A stretch of DNA of 64,000 nucleotides, taken from the NCBI GenBank assembly GCA_021647745.1, contig JAKIUB010000009.1:1-64000 (forward strand). The letters run 5' to 3'. Numbering within the stretch: the first letter of the stretch is position 1; every line of letters starts with the position of its first letter. The position numbers were made by a program, and so were the translations under genes. Shown here piece by piece: positions 8,290 to 16,430 of the stretch. The notes under the pieces were generated by a model, which was given only the letters and a program-made list of their open reading frames with translations, searched no databases and had not been told where the DNA came from. The stretch comes from Paracoccaceae bacterium. GTDB taxonomy: Bacteria; Pseudomonadota; Alphaproteobacteria; Rhodobacterales; Rhodobacteraceae.

Positions 8290-8589
8290 TTACGGATTGT
8301 CAGAGGGCCAACCGTTGTAGGGGAATGGCTTCTCCTCGCTGACGCCTGTCAGAAACGCTATCGCCTCGTTGAACCATTGGCCTAGGCTGCGACCAAAGCG
8401 TACCAGGCCATCGTTTTTCGTTGCGGTGAACAACTGCCAAAAAAACTGGATGACAGTAGCTGCGGTTACTACATATCCGGCAATACCGGTGAGCACCAGT
8501 ACGATCAGCATGTGCAATCCGCGCATCCAAACAGCCTTGCGCGAGTCTGCTTCCGGGGTTTCAGGTGTGGTTTCAGGCGTGTCTGACAT
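8290..8589 (-). CDS. DUF4389 family small membrane protein
   Basis: 99 residues, function unknown. An acidic, Thr/Pro-rich N-terminal tail (residues 1-20) precedes one long hydrophobic stretch (about 27-53, HMLIVLVLTGIAGYVVTAAT and onward), then RFGRSLGQWFNEAIAFLTGVSEEKPFPY, the characteristic DUF4389 C-terminal signature ending in a PFP-like motif. AAAGGA lies 7 nt before the ATG. It is probably an inner-membrane protein; the neighbours give no pathway. Confidence 0.8.
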   Translation of the reverse strand: MSDTPETTPETPEADSRKAVWMRGLHMLIVLVLTGIAGYVVTAATVIQFFWQLFTATKNDGLVRFGRSLGQWFNEAIAFLTGVSEEKPFPYNGWPSDNP

Positions 8590-8634
8590 TATACTATCCT
8601 TTGATATCTGATTATTTGATGTGATATATTAACG

Positions 8635-8663
8635 CTGGCTATATATAATGTATATTCAGCCAG
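8635..8663 (-). terminator. Candidate terminator hairpin after the DUF1489 gene
   Basis: CTGGCT and AGCCAG pair across an AT-rich interior that can pair further (ATATA with TATAT). It lies 11 nt beyond the DUF1489 stop on the minus strand. It is AT-rich with only a weak U stretch after it. Confidence 0.35.
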
Positions 8664-8674
8664 TCTCAAGAGGA

Positions 8675-9097
8675 TTATAAAACGCCTAATGCAGCCAGCT
8701 CTGCTTTTAGGTTAGCGGGCAGGGTTTTCTCTCCCGCTTGATAGGGGGTGCCAATTTCCGGGGCGGTTGAAGGTTCAAGGTATCGCCAGCCCTGAAACGG
8801 GCGCCGTGGCTGGGGGCGGGTATGAAAGAGCTGTGGGTCAAGCACAATGCCGCAACGCCGTATACCGTCTTCGCCGATCACCTCGTCCAGACGGATGATT
8901 TTTTGGCAAGATTGCACCACGCCTTTGATTACCCAGAATATCGAGCCACCCGCCAGCAGCTCATCCTCGCGGCGCGGCCACATGCGGGTAACATGGCGCA
9001 GGCCGCCGCCTTCTGCCAGCCGCTCGGCCTGCCATGCCGCCTGGGTATGAATGCTTTCCGAGCCAACACTCAGCTTGATCAGGTGTAGTTTTGCCAT
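8675..9097 (-). CDS. DUF1489 family protein
   Basis: 140-residue soluble protein of a family found mainly in Alphaproteobacteria; no function is established. Recognisable features are the opening MAKLHLIKLSVGSESI, the middle GGSIFWVIKGVVQSCQKII, and IVLDPQLFHTRPQPRRPFQG. It is divergent from nrdJ with a 114-nt gap that holds a perfect palindrome. Confidence 0.85.
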   Translation of the reverse strand: MAKLHLIKLSVGSESIHTQAAWQAERLAEGGGLRHVTRMWPRREDELLAGGSIFWVIKGVVQSCQKIIRLDEVIGEDGIRRCGIVLDPQLFHTRPQPRRPFQGWRYLEPSTAPEIGTPYQAGEKTLPANLKAELAALGVL

Positions 9098-9165
9098 GGT
9101 GTTAACTTATGGTGTCGGGCGTGGCGCGTCACCCCTCATTCCGGCAATGTTCTTGAAAAACTTTC

Positions 9166-9187
9166 ACCTCCAGCCTAGGCTGGAGGT
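9166..9187. promoter_or_regulatory. Perfect 22-bp palindrome upstream of nrdJ
   Basis: Each half is ACCTCCAGCCT, giving an uninterrupted 22-bp dyad. It sits 24 nt before the nrdJ ATG and 68 nt before the divergent DUF1489 start. Length and the ACCT...AGGT ends recall MerR-family operators, which occupy the spacer between -35 and -10. It does not match the NrdR box. No regulator gene lies next to it, so the binding protein is unknown. Confidence 0.6.
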
Positions 9188-9211
9188 CCGCCCCGAACCG
9201 GAGAACTGCCC

Positions 9212-11527
9212 ATGCCCGACACCGCCGCTACCCCTACCCCGGCCCCGAATGACCCGTGGCAGAGCATTTCGGTCGATGTGTTGCGCGAAAAATATGCCAA
9301 GGGCAATGAAAAGGAGCTGGGCGGCGAAGCCATGGTTGCCGCGATTCGCAAACGAGTGGCGCGGGCGCTGGCCGCCGGTGATACCGGTGCCGACGAGGCC
9401 CTCTTTTTCAAAACACTCGAGCGTGGTTTTATCCCCGGCGGGCGGATAAACTCGGCGGCAGGGGCTGATATCAAAAACGCCACCCTGATCAACTGTTTTG
9501 TGCAGCCCGTGGGCGATAGTGTTTCCTCCACCGTGGATGGCAAGGTCGGCATTTACCACGCCCTGCGCCAAGCCGCCGAAACCATGCGGCGCGGCGGCGG
9601 GGTCGGCTATGATTTTTCCTCCATTCGCCCGCGGGGCGCTCGCGTGGCGGGCACTGATAGCGCGGCCTCGGGACCGGTTTCGTATATGCATGTGTTTAAC
9701 CAGTCTTGCGCCACGGTCGAGAGTGCCGGCGCGCGGCGCGGCGCGCAAATGGGGGTGCTGCGGGTGGATCACCCCGATATCGAGGAATTTATCAGCGCCA
9801 AGCGTTCCAAAGGCCAGCTTAGCAATTTCAATATTTCGGTCGGGGTGAGTGATGCTTTTATGCAGGCGGTGGATAGCGACGTGGATTTCGAGCTGATTCA
9901 CAAGGCTGAACCTTTTGCCAAAGCCGCGCAAAACACCGCTGGTAAATGGGTCTATAAAACTATCCGTGCCCGTGATCTTTGGCAGCAAATTATGCGCAAC
10001 ACCTACGAGGCCGCCGAGCCGGGGGTGCTGTTTCTGGACCGGATAAATGCTGAAAACAACCTGCATTATTGCGAGGTGATCGAAGCGACGAACCCGTGCG
10101 GCGAAATTCCGATCCCCGATCATGGTTGCTGTTGCCTTGGCAGTATGAATCTGACCAAATTCGTTATCAACCCGTTTGGCGAAGCGCGGTTTGATAGCGA
10201 GGGTTTTGCCGAGGTGGTTACCACCGCGGTGCGCATGCTTGATAATGTGCTCGATGTCACGGTTTGGCCGCTCAAAGAGCAGGCGCAAGAGGCGGCCAAC
10301 AAACGCCGCATCGGGCTAGGCTTTACCGGCCTTGGTGATGCGCTGATCATGCTCGGCCTCTGCTATGACAGCTTTGAGGCCCGAGAATTTGCCGCCGACC
10401 TCACCCGCCAGATGCGCAACGCGGCCTATTGTGCTTCGGTAGAGCTGGCTCGTGAAAAAGGCGCGTTTGCGTTGTTTGACGCGGATAAATACCTTGCCTC
10501 GGGCATGGCCAGTCGCCTGCCGGATGATATTCGCGGCCAGATTGCCAAGTATGGGTTGCGCAACTCGCACCTATTATCCATCGCCCCTACCGGCACTATT
10601 TCTCTGGCCTTCGGGGATAACTGCTCGGGCGGAATCGAGCCGGCATTTGCGTGGTTCTACACCCGCAAAAAGCGCGAGCCGGATGGCACAATGGCCGAAT
10701 ACCGTGTGGAAGACCATGCCTACAGGCTCTACCGCGAGGCGGGGGGCGACGAGGGGCAACTGCCCGACAGCTTTGTTAGCGCCATGGATATTTCGGCCGA
10801 GGACCATATGCAAATGCAGGCCGCGATCCAGCCCTATATTTGCGCCGCGATTTCAAAGACAGTCAATGTGCCCGCTGACTATCCGTTCAAAGATTTCGAG
10901 GCACTTTATATGCAGGCATGGAAGGCGGGGCTGAAGGGTATCACCACCTATCGCCCCAATGATATTACCGGTTCGGTGCTATCCATCGAGGGCGAGACCC
11001 TGCCAACCACCCCCGACATGAGCGCCCCGATGGACCGCCCGCTGGCGCTGGAAGGCAACACCTATAAAATGCGCTGGCCCGAAAACGAGCATGCAATCTA
11101 TATCACCATCAATGATGTGGTCACTGATGGCCAGCGGCGGCCGTTTGAAGTGTTCATCAACTCTAAAAACATGGAGCACTATGCGTGGACAGTCGCGTTG
11201 ACGCGGATGATCTCGGCGGTGTTCCGGCGCGGTGGTGATGTCAGCTTTGTGGTCGAGGAACTGAAAGCGGTGTTTGACCCGCGCGGCGGAGCGTGGATGG
11301 GGGGCAAGTATATCCCCTCCATTCTGGCCGCGATTGGCGGGGTGATAGAGGGGCATCTGGTGGCGATCGGCTTTATGGAAGCGGGTGGCGCGCTCAAATC
11401 CGACCCGAAGGCGGAGCCGGTGGTTAAGCCGCGCGGTCCGGCCTGCCCGAAATGCGGCCAATATGCGCTGCGGATGCAGGAAGGCTGCATGACCTGCTTT
11501 GAGTGTGGTCATAGCAAATGCGGGTAG
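9212..11527 (+). CDS. nrdJ: Adenosylcobalamin-dependent (class II) ribonucleoside-diphosphate reductase
   Basis: Makes deoxyribonucleotides by B12 radical chemistry, with or without oxygen. 771 residues. Cys95 in ATLINCFVQP is a likely substrate-reducing cysteine; the active-site motif N294-P-C296-G-E298 lies in EATNPCGEIPIPDHG, and SIAPTGTISLAFGDNCSGGIEP follows. The protein ends in a four-cysteine zinc ribbon (CPKCG ... CFECGHSKCG, from about residue 745), typical of the long alphaproteobacterial NrdJ group. GGAGAA lies about 8 nt before the ATG. No nrdA/B genes are in view. Control probably involves the 22-bp palindrome upstream. Confidence 0.97.
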   Translation: MPDTAATPTPAPNDPWQSISVDVLREKYAKGNEKELGGEAMVAAIRKRVARALAAGDTGADEALFFKTLERGFIPGGRINSAAGADIKNATLINCFVQPVGDSVSSTVDGKVGIYHALRQAAETMRRGGGVGYDFSSIRPRGARVAGTDSAASGPVSYMHVFNQSCATVESAGARRGAQMGVLRVDHPDIEEFISAKRSKGQLSNFNISVGVSDAFMQAVDSDVDFELIHKAEPFAKAAQNTAGKWVYKTIRARDLWQQIMRNTYEAAEPGVLFLDRINAENNLHYCEVIEATNPCGEIPIPDHGCCCLGSMNLTKFVINPFGEARFDSEGFAEVVTTAVRMLDNVLDVTVWPLKEQAQEAANKRRIGLGFTGLGDALIMLGLCYDSFEAREFAADLTRQMRNAAYCASVELAREKGAFALFDADKYLASGMASRLPDDIRGQIAKYGLRNSHLLSIAPTGTISLAFGDNCSGGIEPAFAWFYTRKKREPDGTMAEYRVEDHAYRLYREAGGDEGQLPDSFVSAMDISAEDHMQMQAAIQPYICAAISKTVNVPADYPFKDFEALYMQAWKAGLKGITTYRPNDITGSVLSIEGETLPTTPDMSAPMDRPLALEGNTYKMRWPENEHAIYITINDVVTDGQRRPFEVFINSKNMEHYAWTVALTRMISAVFRRGGDVSFVVEELKAVFDPRGGAWMGGKYIPSILAAIGGVIEGHLVAIGFMEAGGALKSDPKAEPVVKPRGPACPKCGQYALRMQEGCMTCFECGHSKCG

Positions 11528-11548
11528 GGTGGTTTCCCCGCCATTCCC

Positions 11549-13489
11549 TCAATAAAGCAGTTGCATCATCACCATCAGCACAGCAAGGAAGATCACCGTC
11601 ATAATTCCGCCCGCGCGCAAAAAGTCCGGCACCGTATAGCGCCCCGGCCCCATGATCAGGGCGTTTACCTGATGGGTCGGCAGCAAGAAGGAATTCGAGG
11701 TGGCGAGGGCGACCGTCAGGGCAAAAACCGCCGGATTGGCACCAGCCTGAAGTGCGATACTGATGGATAGCGGCACCAGCAAAACCGTGGCCCCGACATT
11801 GGACATCACCAGCGTAAACACCGTGGCCAGTATCGCGATCACCAGTTGCAGCACCCATAGCTCCACATCGCCAACCACATAAAGCACACGGTCCGCAATC
11901 CATTCCGCCGTGCCGCTGGTTTCCATCGCCTTGCCTAGCGGAATAAGGCTGGCGAGCAAAAATACGGTTTTCCAGCTTACCGAGGCATAGGCCTCCTCCG
12001 GGTCCAGCACCCCGCTAATTATTATCCCCAGCGCCCCCACCATCAGCGCCACCGAGAGCCGCAGGTCGGTGAACAGCACCAGCCCCATGGCGATGGCAAA
12101 AAAGGTCAGCGCATGCACCACCTTGTGCGGGCGGACTTCCTCTTGCGGGTAGTCGCTGGTAATCACCACATTCAGGTTGGAATGGAACTGTTGCAGGCTT
12201 TGCCAATCGGCAAACACAACCACGGTATCGCCGGGCTGAAAGATCTCGCTACGCACCTTTTCGCCCTCACGGATGGTTTTGCCGTTGCGGATAATGGTGA
12301 GCGTGGAAACCCCGTGAACCTCGCGCAGGCGGATGGTGCGGGCGGATTCGCCTACCAGCTTGGAGGTCGGCGAAATCACCACCTCGGCCAAACCGGCAGA
12401 GGAGGTAGACATCACCTCGGAAAAAAGATCCAGATCGGGTTTTAGCTCCAGCTTGTAGGCTTTGCAAAACACCCCGATACATTCGCGCTCGCCAATCACC
12501 GCCAAAAGGTCGCCCTTGGCCACCACAAGGCTGGCCGGCACGCCGCGCGTGGTGGTGCGAACCTTTTTCCCCGACGTAACCCCGACCGTGCGAACATGGA
12601 ACATGGTCTCGAACGCATCCAGATTAAGGCCGACCAAGCGGCTGTTGGAGGGCACATAGATTTCGGCAATGATATAATCAATGCCGTAATCATCCAGAAG
12701 ATGGGTTTCCAGCCCGCCTTTCTGGTCGGGCATATCCAGCCCCTTGGGCAATACCAGCGGCCCGAAAATCACAAAATAAAGAATGCCGGAAAGCACCAGC
12801 GCAATGCCGATCGGGGTGACATCAAACAGGCCGAATGTATCAACCTGCTGATGCTCGGGCAGGGTGTCATTGGCGAGAATTATCAGATCATTCAGCAAGA
12901 TCAGCGGGCTGGAGCCAACCATGGTAAGGGTGCCGCCCAGAATGGCGCAAAACCCCATCGGCATCAGCAGCCGCGACATCGGTATTCTGGAGCGCAACGA
13001 GATACGCTTCACCACCGGCAAAAACAGCGCCGCCGCGCCGACATTTTGCATAAAGCCGGAAATGCCGCCCACAGTACCCGATACCAGCGGGATGATCCGT
13101 TTTTCACTGGTGCCACCGATTTTTACCAGATAACGCGCCACCGCATTCATCGCGCCGGTTTTATCCAGCCCGGCGCCAAGGATCATTACCGCGATGATCG
13201 AGATCACCGCATTGGAGGAAAATCCGTCGAACAGCTCGTTGATTTCAACCAGCCCCTCATCCAGCCCCATAACCGGCGCCGCCAGCGTGGTCAGCCCCAG
13301 CATTACCAGAATAGTAAGCGCGGATACATCGATCGGGATGATCTCGAAGGAAAACAAAAATACCGCCAGCAGCAGTAATGACAATACCCAAGCGACCTCG
13401 ATGGTCGGCGCGATGCTGGTTAGCGCCCAGCCGATCAAAAGAAAGCACAAAGCCGCGCCACCAACAATATATCCGCGACGCTTCTTCAT
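11549..13489 (-). CDS. SLC13/DASS family permease with two RCK_C (TrkA-C) domains
   Basis: Predicted inner-membrane sodium- or proton-coupled anion transporter of 646 residues. Hydrophobic segments fill residues 1-225 and 430-646, including GTVGGISGFMQNVGAAALFLP and GGTLTMVGSSPLILLNDLII, the family's re-entrant loop motifs. Two soluble TrkA-C-like modules lie between (about residues 240-420, e.g. SNSRLVGLNLDAFETMF and SPTSKLVGESARTIRLREVHG). This layout is common in bacterial permeases annotated for sulfate, di- or tricarboxylates or unknown anions; substrate cannot be called. AGGAG precedes the ATG. It converges on nrdJ with a 21-nt gap. Confidence 0.85.
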   Translation of the reverse strand: MKKRRGYIVGGAALCFLLIGWALTSIAPTIEVAWVLSLLLLAVFLFSFEIIPIDVSALTILVMLGLTTLAAPVMGLDEGLVEINELFDGFSSNAVISIIAVMILGAGLDKTGAMNAVARYLVKIGGTSEKRIIPLVSGTVGGISGFMQNVGAAALFLPVVKRISLRSRIPMSRLLMPMGFCAILGGTLTMVGSSPLILLNDLIILANDTLPEHQQVDTFGLFDVTPIGIALVLSGILYFVIFGPLVLPKGLDMPDQKGGLETHLLDDYGIDYIIAEIYVPSNSRLVGLNLDAFETMFHVRTVGVTSGKKVRTTTRGVPASLVVAKGDLLAVIGERECIGVFCKAYKLELKPDLDLFSEVMSTSSAGLAEVVISPTSKLVGESARTIRLREVHGVSTLTIIRNGKTIREGEKVRSEIFQPGDTVVVFADWQSLQQFHSNLNVVITSDYPQEEVRPHKVVHALTFFAIAMGLVLFTDLRLSVALMVGALGIIISGVLDPEEAYASVSWKTVFLLASLIPLGKAMETSGTAEWIADRVLYVVGDVELWVLQLVIAILATVFTLVMSNVGATVLLVPLSISIALQAGANPAVFALTVALATSNSFLLPTHQVNALIMGPGRYTVPDFLRAGGIMTVIFLAVLMVMMQLLY

Positions 13490-13644
13490 ATTCTTTCTCC
13501 TGCCGTATATGAAATGCCAAAATTTCGTACCACCATGAAAAAACCATGGATTTCCAAGAACAATACTTGAGACGGCCCCTTGAAGCCGGTTTTCACTAAC
13601 TAATAGCAGTAAAATTTTGTAGATATCAAATGATTAGCGCCCTT

Positions 13645-13659
13645 GAGACAAAATGTCTC
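13645..13659. promoter_or_regulatory. Inverted repeat upstream of the SLC13 permease
   Basis: GAGACA-AAA-TGTCTC is a perfect 6+3+6 dyad in the 253-nt gap between the permease start and the rlmJ stop, about 155 nt from the permease ATG. It looks like an operator half-site pair; the regulator is unknown. I see nothing else assignable in the gap. Confidence 0.35.
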
Positions 13660-13742
13660 CATACTGGATTTCTGTGATCAGTAGAGGGTATGAGTCGCGC
13701 AAGGCGATTTTGTATACATAAGGCCGCGAGCAACACCCTGCC

Positions 13743-14507
13743 CTATATATGAAAAACCGGCTGCCCGGATGATTCTGCACGCATGAGGCATTTATCGGTG
13801 CCGTAAGGGGCATTTACCAGCAGCAGACCGCTGCCGGTCATGCCTGCGTTATCCTTCAAGTCAAACCCGACCTCGTGGCGGATGAACTTCAGCTTTATCC
13901 CTGCAATCAGCTCTTCATGGCGCCCCGCAGGCAGCAGCGGGTACCAGATCATTACCGTCGCCTCGGGCCATTTGGCCATCAGTTTATGGGTGAAATCGGC
14001 CACCTGTTCATACTCTGATTTCACCTCGTAAGAGGGGTCGATCAGCACCAATCCCTTACGCGGCTTGGGGGGCGAGAGCGAAAGCACGCCCTCGTAGCCA
14101 TCGCGGCGATGCACGGCGGTGTTTTCCGAGCGCAGCGCACGGCGCAGGGCTTTGTGCTCGGCGGGGTGCAGCTCCATCAGGTGGAGGCGGTCCTGATCGC
14201 GCAGCAGGGTTTGCGCGATCAGGGGAGAGCCGGGATAGGCGGTATCTCCAAAGTGGGCACGGGTGGTTTTCAGGGCGCTGGCCAGCGGACAATCAGGCAG
14301 GGTGAGCGCGCCTATCCCCTCGGCAGCCTCGCCGGTTTTGAGGGACTCTTCGGCACCAAGGTCATATCGCCCGCGCCCGGCGTGGGTTTCCATATAAGAA
14401 ATGCCACGGGCCTTGCGGGTGAGCAGAGTAAGCAGCTCGGCCAGCACAAGGTGCTTGTGCAGGTCAGCGGGGTTTCCGGCGTGGTAGGCGTGTTGGTAGG
14501 AGAGCAT
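13743..14507 (-). CDS. rlmJ: 23S rRNA (adenine(2030)-N6)-methyltransferase
   Basis: SAM-dependent methylation of A2030 in 23S rRNA. 254 residues from the canonical start MLSYQHAYHAGNPADLHKH. The SAM pocket includes YMETHAGRGRYDL (about residues 39-50), and the catalytic D-P-S-Y tetrad is at residues 157-160 in VLIDPSYEVKSEYEQV. GAGG lies 5 nt before the ATG at 14507; upstream in-frame codons lack a ribosome site. It is divergent from the peroxiredoxin gene. Confidence 0.93.
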   Translation of the reverse strand: MLSYQHAYHAGNPADLHKHLVLAELLTLLTRKARGISYMETHAGRGRYDLGAEESLKTGEAAEGIGALTLPDCPLASALKTTRAHFGDTAYPGSPLIAQTLLRDQDRLHLMELHPAEHKALRRALRSENTAVHRRDGYEGVLSLSPPKPRKGLVLIDPSYEVKSEYEQVADFTHKLMAKWPEATVMIWYPLLPAGRHEELIAGIKLKFIRHEVGFDLKDNAGMTGSGLLLVNAPYGTDKCLMRAESSGQPVFHI

Positions 14508-14652
14508 ATCGGCCTCGTTTTGCCGTGTGGTTTTACCCGTGATAGCGGCTAACGGGCACAAAGGCCAGAAGGGGGTTTTCGTGGCGGGGGAATCGCTTTA
14601 GAAAGAGGCGATTGTAACACCAAAAAGAAACTCACAGAAAAGGGCCTATCCT

Positions 14653-15186
14653 ATGCAAGCTGGCATCAAACTTCCCAATATCACCTTTCACACCCGTGTG
14701 CGCGATGACAACATTGGTGGCGACAATCCGTTTAAGTGGGAAGACAAAACCACGGACGATTATTTCAAGGGCAAGCGGGTAGTCCTGTTTTCGCTGCCGG
14801 GCGCTTTTACGCCGACATGTTCCACCTATCAGCTGCCGGGCTATGAGAAAGGCGCTGCCGATTTTGCTGCCGAAGGGATTGACGAAATTTATGTAATGTC
14901 GGTCAATGATGCCTTTGTGATGAACAAATGGGCATGGGACCAGAAGCTGGAAAACGTCAAGGTTATTCCCGATGGTGCTGGTGAATTCACCCGCCAGATC
15001 GGTATGCTGGTAGACAAAACCAATATCGGCTTTGGCTTTCGCAGCTGGCGCTATGCGGCCATTGTCAATGACGGCGTGGTCGAGGCATGGTTCGAGGAGC
15101 CGGGCCGCTCGGACAACCACGGCGATGATCCATATGGCGAAAGCTCGCCTGAAACCGTGATGGCCTGGCTCAAAGCCAATAAATAA
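14653..15186 (+). CDS. Peroxiredoxin, Prx5-like (AhpC/TSA superfamily)
   Basis: Reduces hydrogen peroxide and alkyl hydroperoxides. 177 residues with the peroxidatic motif P49-x3-T53-x2-C56 in LPGAFTPTCSTY. Cys56 is the only cysteine, so it is a 1-Cys enzyme that must be recycled by an external thiol such as glutathione/glutaredoxin. The C-terminal insert with DNHGDDPYGESSPETVMAWLK matches proteobacterial Prx5 proteins. AAGGG precedes the ATG, and a strong terminator follows, so it is a single-gene unit on its downstream side. Confidence 0.93.
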   Translation: MQAGIKLPNITFHTRVRDDNIGGDNPFKWEDKTTDDYFKGKRVVLFSLPGAFTPTCSTYQLPGYEKGAADFAAEGIDEIYVMSVNDAFVMNKWAWDQKLENVKVIPDGAGEFTRQIGMLVDKTNIGFGFRSWRYAAIVNDGVVEAWFEEPGRSDNHGDDPYGESSPETVMAWLKANK

Positions 15187-15208
15187 AATGCCGCTAAACT
15201 AAACGATC

Positions 15209-15236
15209 GCGCGGGGTATTGCCCCCGCGCTTTTTT
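15209..15236 (+). terminator. Rho-independent terminator of the peroxiredoxin gene
   Basis: A GC-only 8-bp stem (GCGCGGGG / CCCCGCGC) with a 6-nt loop is followed directly by six T residues, 22 nt after the stop. Textbook intrinsic terminator. Confidence 0.9.
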
Positions 15237-15308
15237 ATAGCCGCTGAAATGGCAGGCCGGAATTTGGCCTGATACGAGGCCGCCGCAAGAACGATACGGG
15301 ATGGCCGC

Positions 15309-15336
15309 TTGACTCTGCTTTTCAAACTCGTATAAC
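15309..15336 (+). promoter_or_regulatory. Sigma-70-type promoter of rpsD
   Basis: TTGACT, 16-bp spacer, TATAAC: close to consensus at both boxes. It lies between the peroxiredoxin terminator and rpsD and implies a start near 15343, hence a leader of about 285 nt before the rpsD GTG. Start site not measured. Confidence 0.65.
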
Positions 15337-15445
15337 CCGCCCATCCGATGCCGCGAGGTGCCGGTGATTTTGGTGTTTGTGGCCCCCGCAAGGGGAACCC
15401 TGTCACTCGGCAATAAGGTCGGGTAAGGAAAACATCTTTCAAAAT

Positions 15446-15609
15446 GCCCTCGGCCCAAAAAGTGGGAACCGGTTTTTGGATCAAGCCGCGGGATAAAAAT
15501 GCCCTCGGCCCAAAAAGTGGGAACCGGTTTTTGGATCAAGCCGCGGGATAAAAATGCCCTCGGCCCAAAAAGTGGGAACCGGTTTTTGGATCAAGCCGCG
15601 GGATAAAAA
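15446..15609. repeat. Three tandem 55-bp repeats in the rpsD leader
   Basis: Units begin at 15446, 15501 and 15556. Copies 1 and 2 are identical and copy 3 differs only at its last base (T to C at 15610). Each contains AAAAAGTGGGAACCGGTTTTT (dyad around AACCGGTT; shown here as the core GTGGGAACCGG) and a GCCGCGGG block. The array ends 18 nt before rpsD, just before its AAAGGA. Similar AAGTGGGAACCGGTTTT cores occur as dispersed intergenic repeats in alphaproteobacteria (from memory), but perfect triplication in a ribosomal-protein leader is unusual. No spacers, so it is not CRISPR. Confidence 0.95.
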
Positions 15610-15627
15610 CTTGAAAGGAACCAGCTC

Positions 15628-16248
15628 GTGACTAAACGTACAGCTGCCAAGTATAAAATTGACCGCCGCATGGGCGAAAACATTTGGGGTCGCCCCAAAT
15701 CTCCCGTAAATCGCCGCGAATATGGCCCGGGCCAGCACGGCCAAGGCCGTAAGCAAAAGCTGTCTGATTTCGGCACCCAGCTGCGCGCCAAGCAAAAGCT
15801 TAAAGGCTATTACGGCGACGTAACTGAAAAGCAATTCCGCCGCATCTATGCCGATGCCGACCGTATCAAGGGTGATACAGGTGCAAACCTGATCGGCCTG
15901 CTGGAGCGCCGTCTGGATGCGGTTGTTTACCGCGCCAAATTTGTGCCGACCGTTTTTGCGGCTCGCCAATTCGTGAACCACGGCCATGTGACTGTGAATG
16001 GCAAGAAGGTAAACATCGCCTCTTACCGTGTTAACGAAGGTGACGTGATCGCCGTGCGCGAAAAATCTCGCCAGATGGGCCTTGTGCTGGAAGCTATCGG
16101 CTCTCCCGAGCGCGACACGCCGGAATATCTCAATGTGGACCACGCCAAGCTGACTTGCGAATTCATCCGCACACCGACGCTTTCCGATGTGCCTTATCCG
16201 GTGATGATGGAGCCAAATCTCGTGGTGGAATTCTACGCGAAAAACTAA
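15628..16248 (+). CDS. rpsD: 30S ribosomal protein S4
   Basis: Primary 16S rRNA-binding protein that nucleates 30S body assembly. 206 residues, full length, with the N-terminal extension (TKRTAAKYKIDRRMGENIW) typical of alphaproteobacteria and an S4 RNA-binding domain near LERRLDAVVYRAKF and ARQFVNHGHVTVNGKKVNI. It starts at GTG with AAAGGA 8 nt upstream. It stands alone, as usual in alphaproteobacteria, between its own promoter and terminator. In E. coli S4 represses its own operon by binding leader mRNA; whether the repeat-bearing leader has a similar role here is unknown. Confidence 0.98.
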   Translation: MTKRTAAKYKIDRRMGENIWGRPKSPVNRREYGPGQHGQGRKQKLSDFGTQLRAKQKLKGYYGDVTEKQFRRIYADADRIKGDTGANLIGLLERRLDAVVYRAKFVPTVFAARQFVNHGHVTVNGKKVNIASYRVNEGDVIAVREKSRQMGLVLEAIGSPERDTPEYLNVDHAKLTCEFIRTPTLSDVPYPVMMEPNLVVEFYAKN

Positions 16249-16268
16249 GCCTGAGGGTTTATATTTTC

Positions 16269-16302
16269 AAAAGGGCGGCGCTGATGGTGCTGCCCTTTTT
16301 TT
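16269..16302 (+). terminator. Rho-independent terminator of rpsD
   Basis: AAAAGGGC / GCCCTTTT stem, extended inward by GC pairs, with a run of seven T residues, 21 nt after the rpsD stop. Confidence 0.88.
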
Positions 16303-16323
16303 ATGGCTGGCGGGTTTGCCTTT

Positions 16324-16351
16324 GCCTCGGAGAGTCTGAAGTCTCCGAGGC
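16324..16351. promoter_or_regulatory. Perfect 10-bp stem-loop upstream of mobA
   Basis: GCCTCGGAGA and TCTCCGAGGC flank an 8-nt loop (GTCTGAAG). There is no T tract. It lies 80 nt before the mobA ATG and after the rpsD terminator, so it could belong to the mobA leader or be an operator dyad. It does not resemble the Moco RNA element as far as I can judge. Confidence 0.4.
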
Positions 16352-16430
16352 TGGACATCCAATTGCTGCCGATGCACCTTGTAGATATGTGCGCCTTAAA
16401 GGTGGCGCAGGCCATCAAGAGTGTTGATAT

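Noticed and set aside
8145..8342. A short hydrophobic plus-strand open frame after the thioesterase gene
   Set aside because: It contains one membrane-like stretch, but no ribosome site, overlaps the end of the DUF4389 gene, and the rest of the peptide is not protein-like.
9164..10288. A 374-codon open frame on the minus strand inside nrdJ
   Set aside because: It lies antisense to an unmistakable nrdJ coding frame, has no ribosome site and its translation shows no family pattern.
15446..15609. The 55-bp repeats as a CRISPR array
   Set aside because: The units are directly adjacent with no unique spacers, and no cas genes are nearby.
15481..16143. A minus-strand frame that runs from the repeat array across rpsD
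   Set aside because: The repeat length (55) is not a multiple of three, the frame is antisense to rpsD, and no start signal is present.
16324..16351. The mobA stem-loop as an intrinsic terminator of rpsD
   Set aside because: rpsD already has a strong terminator about 20 nt earlier and this stem has no T tract.
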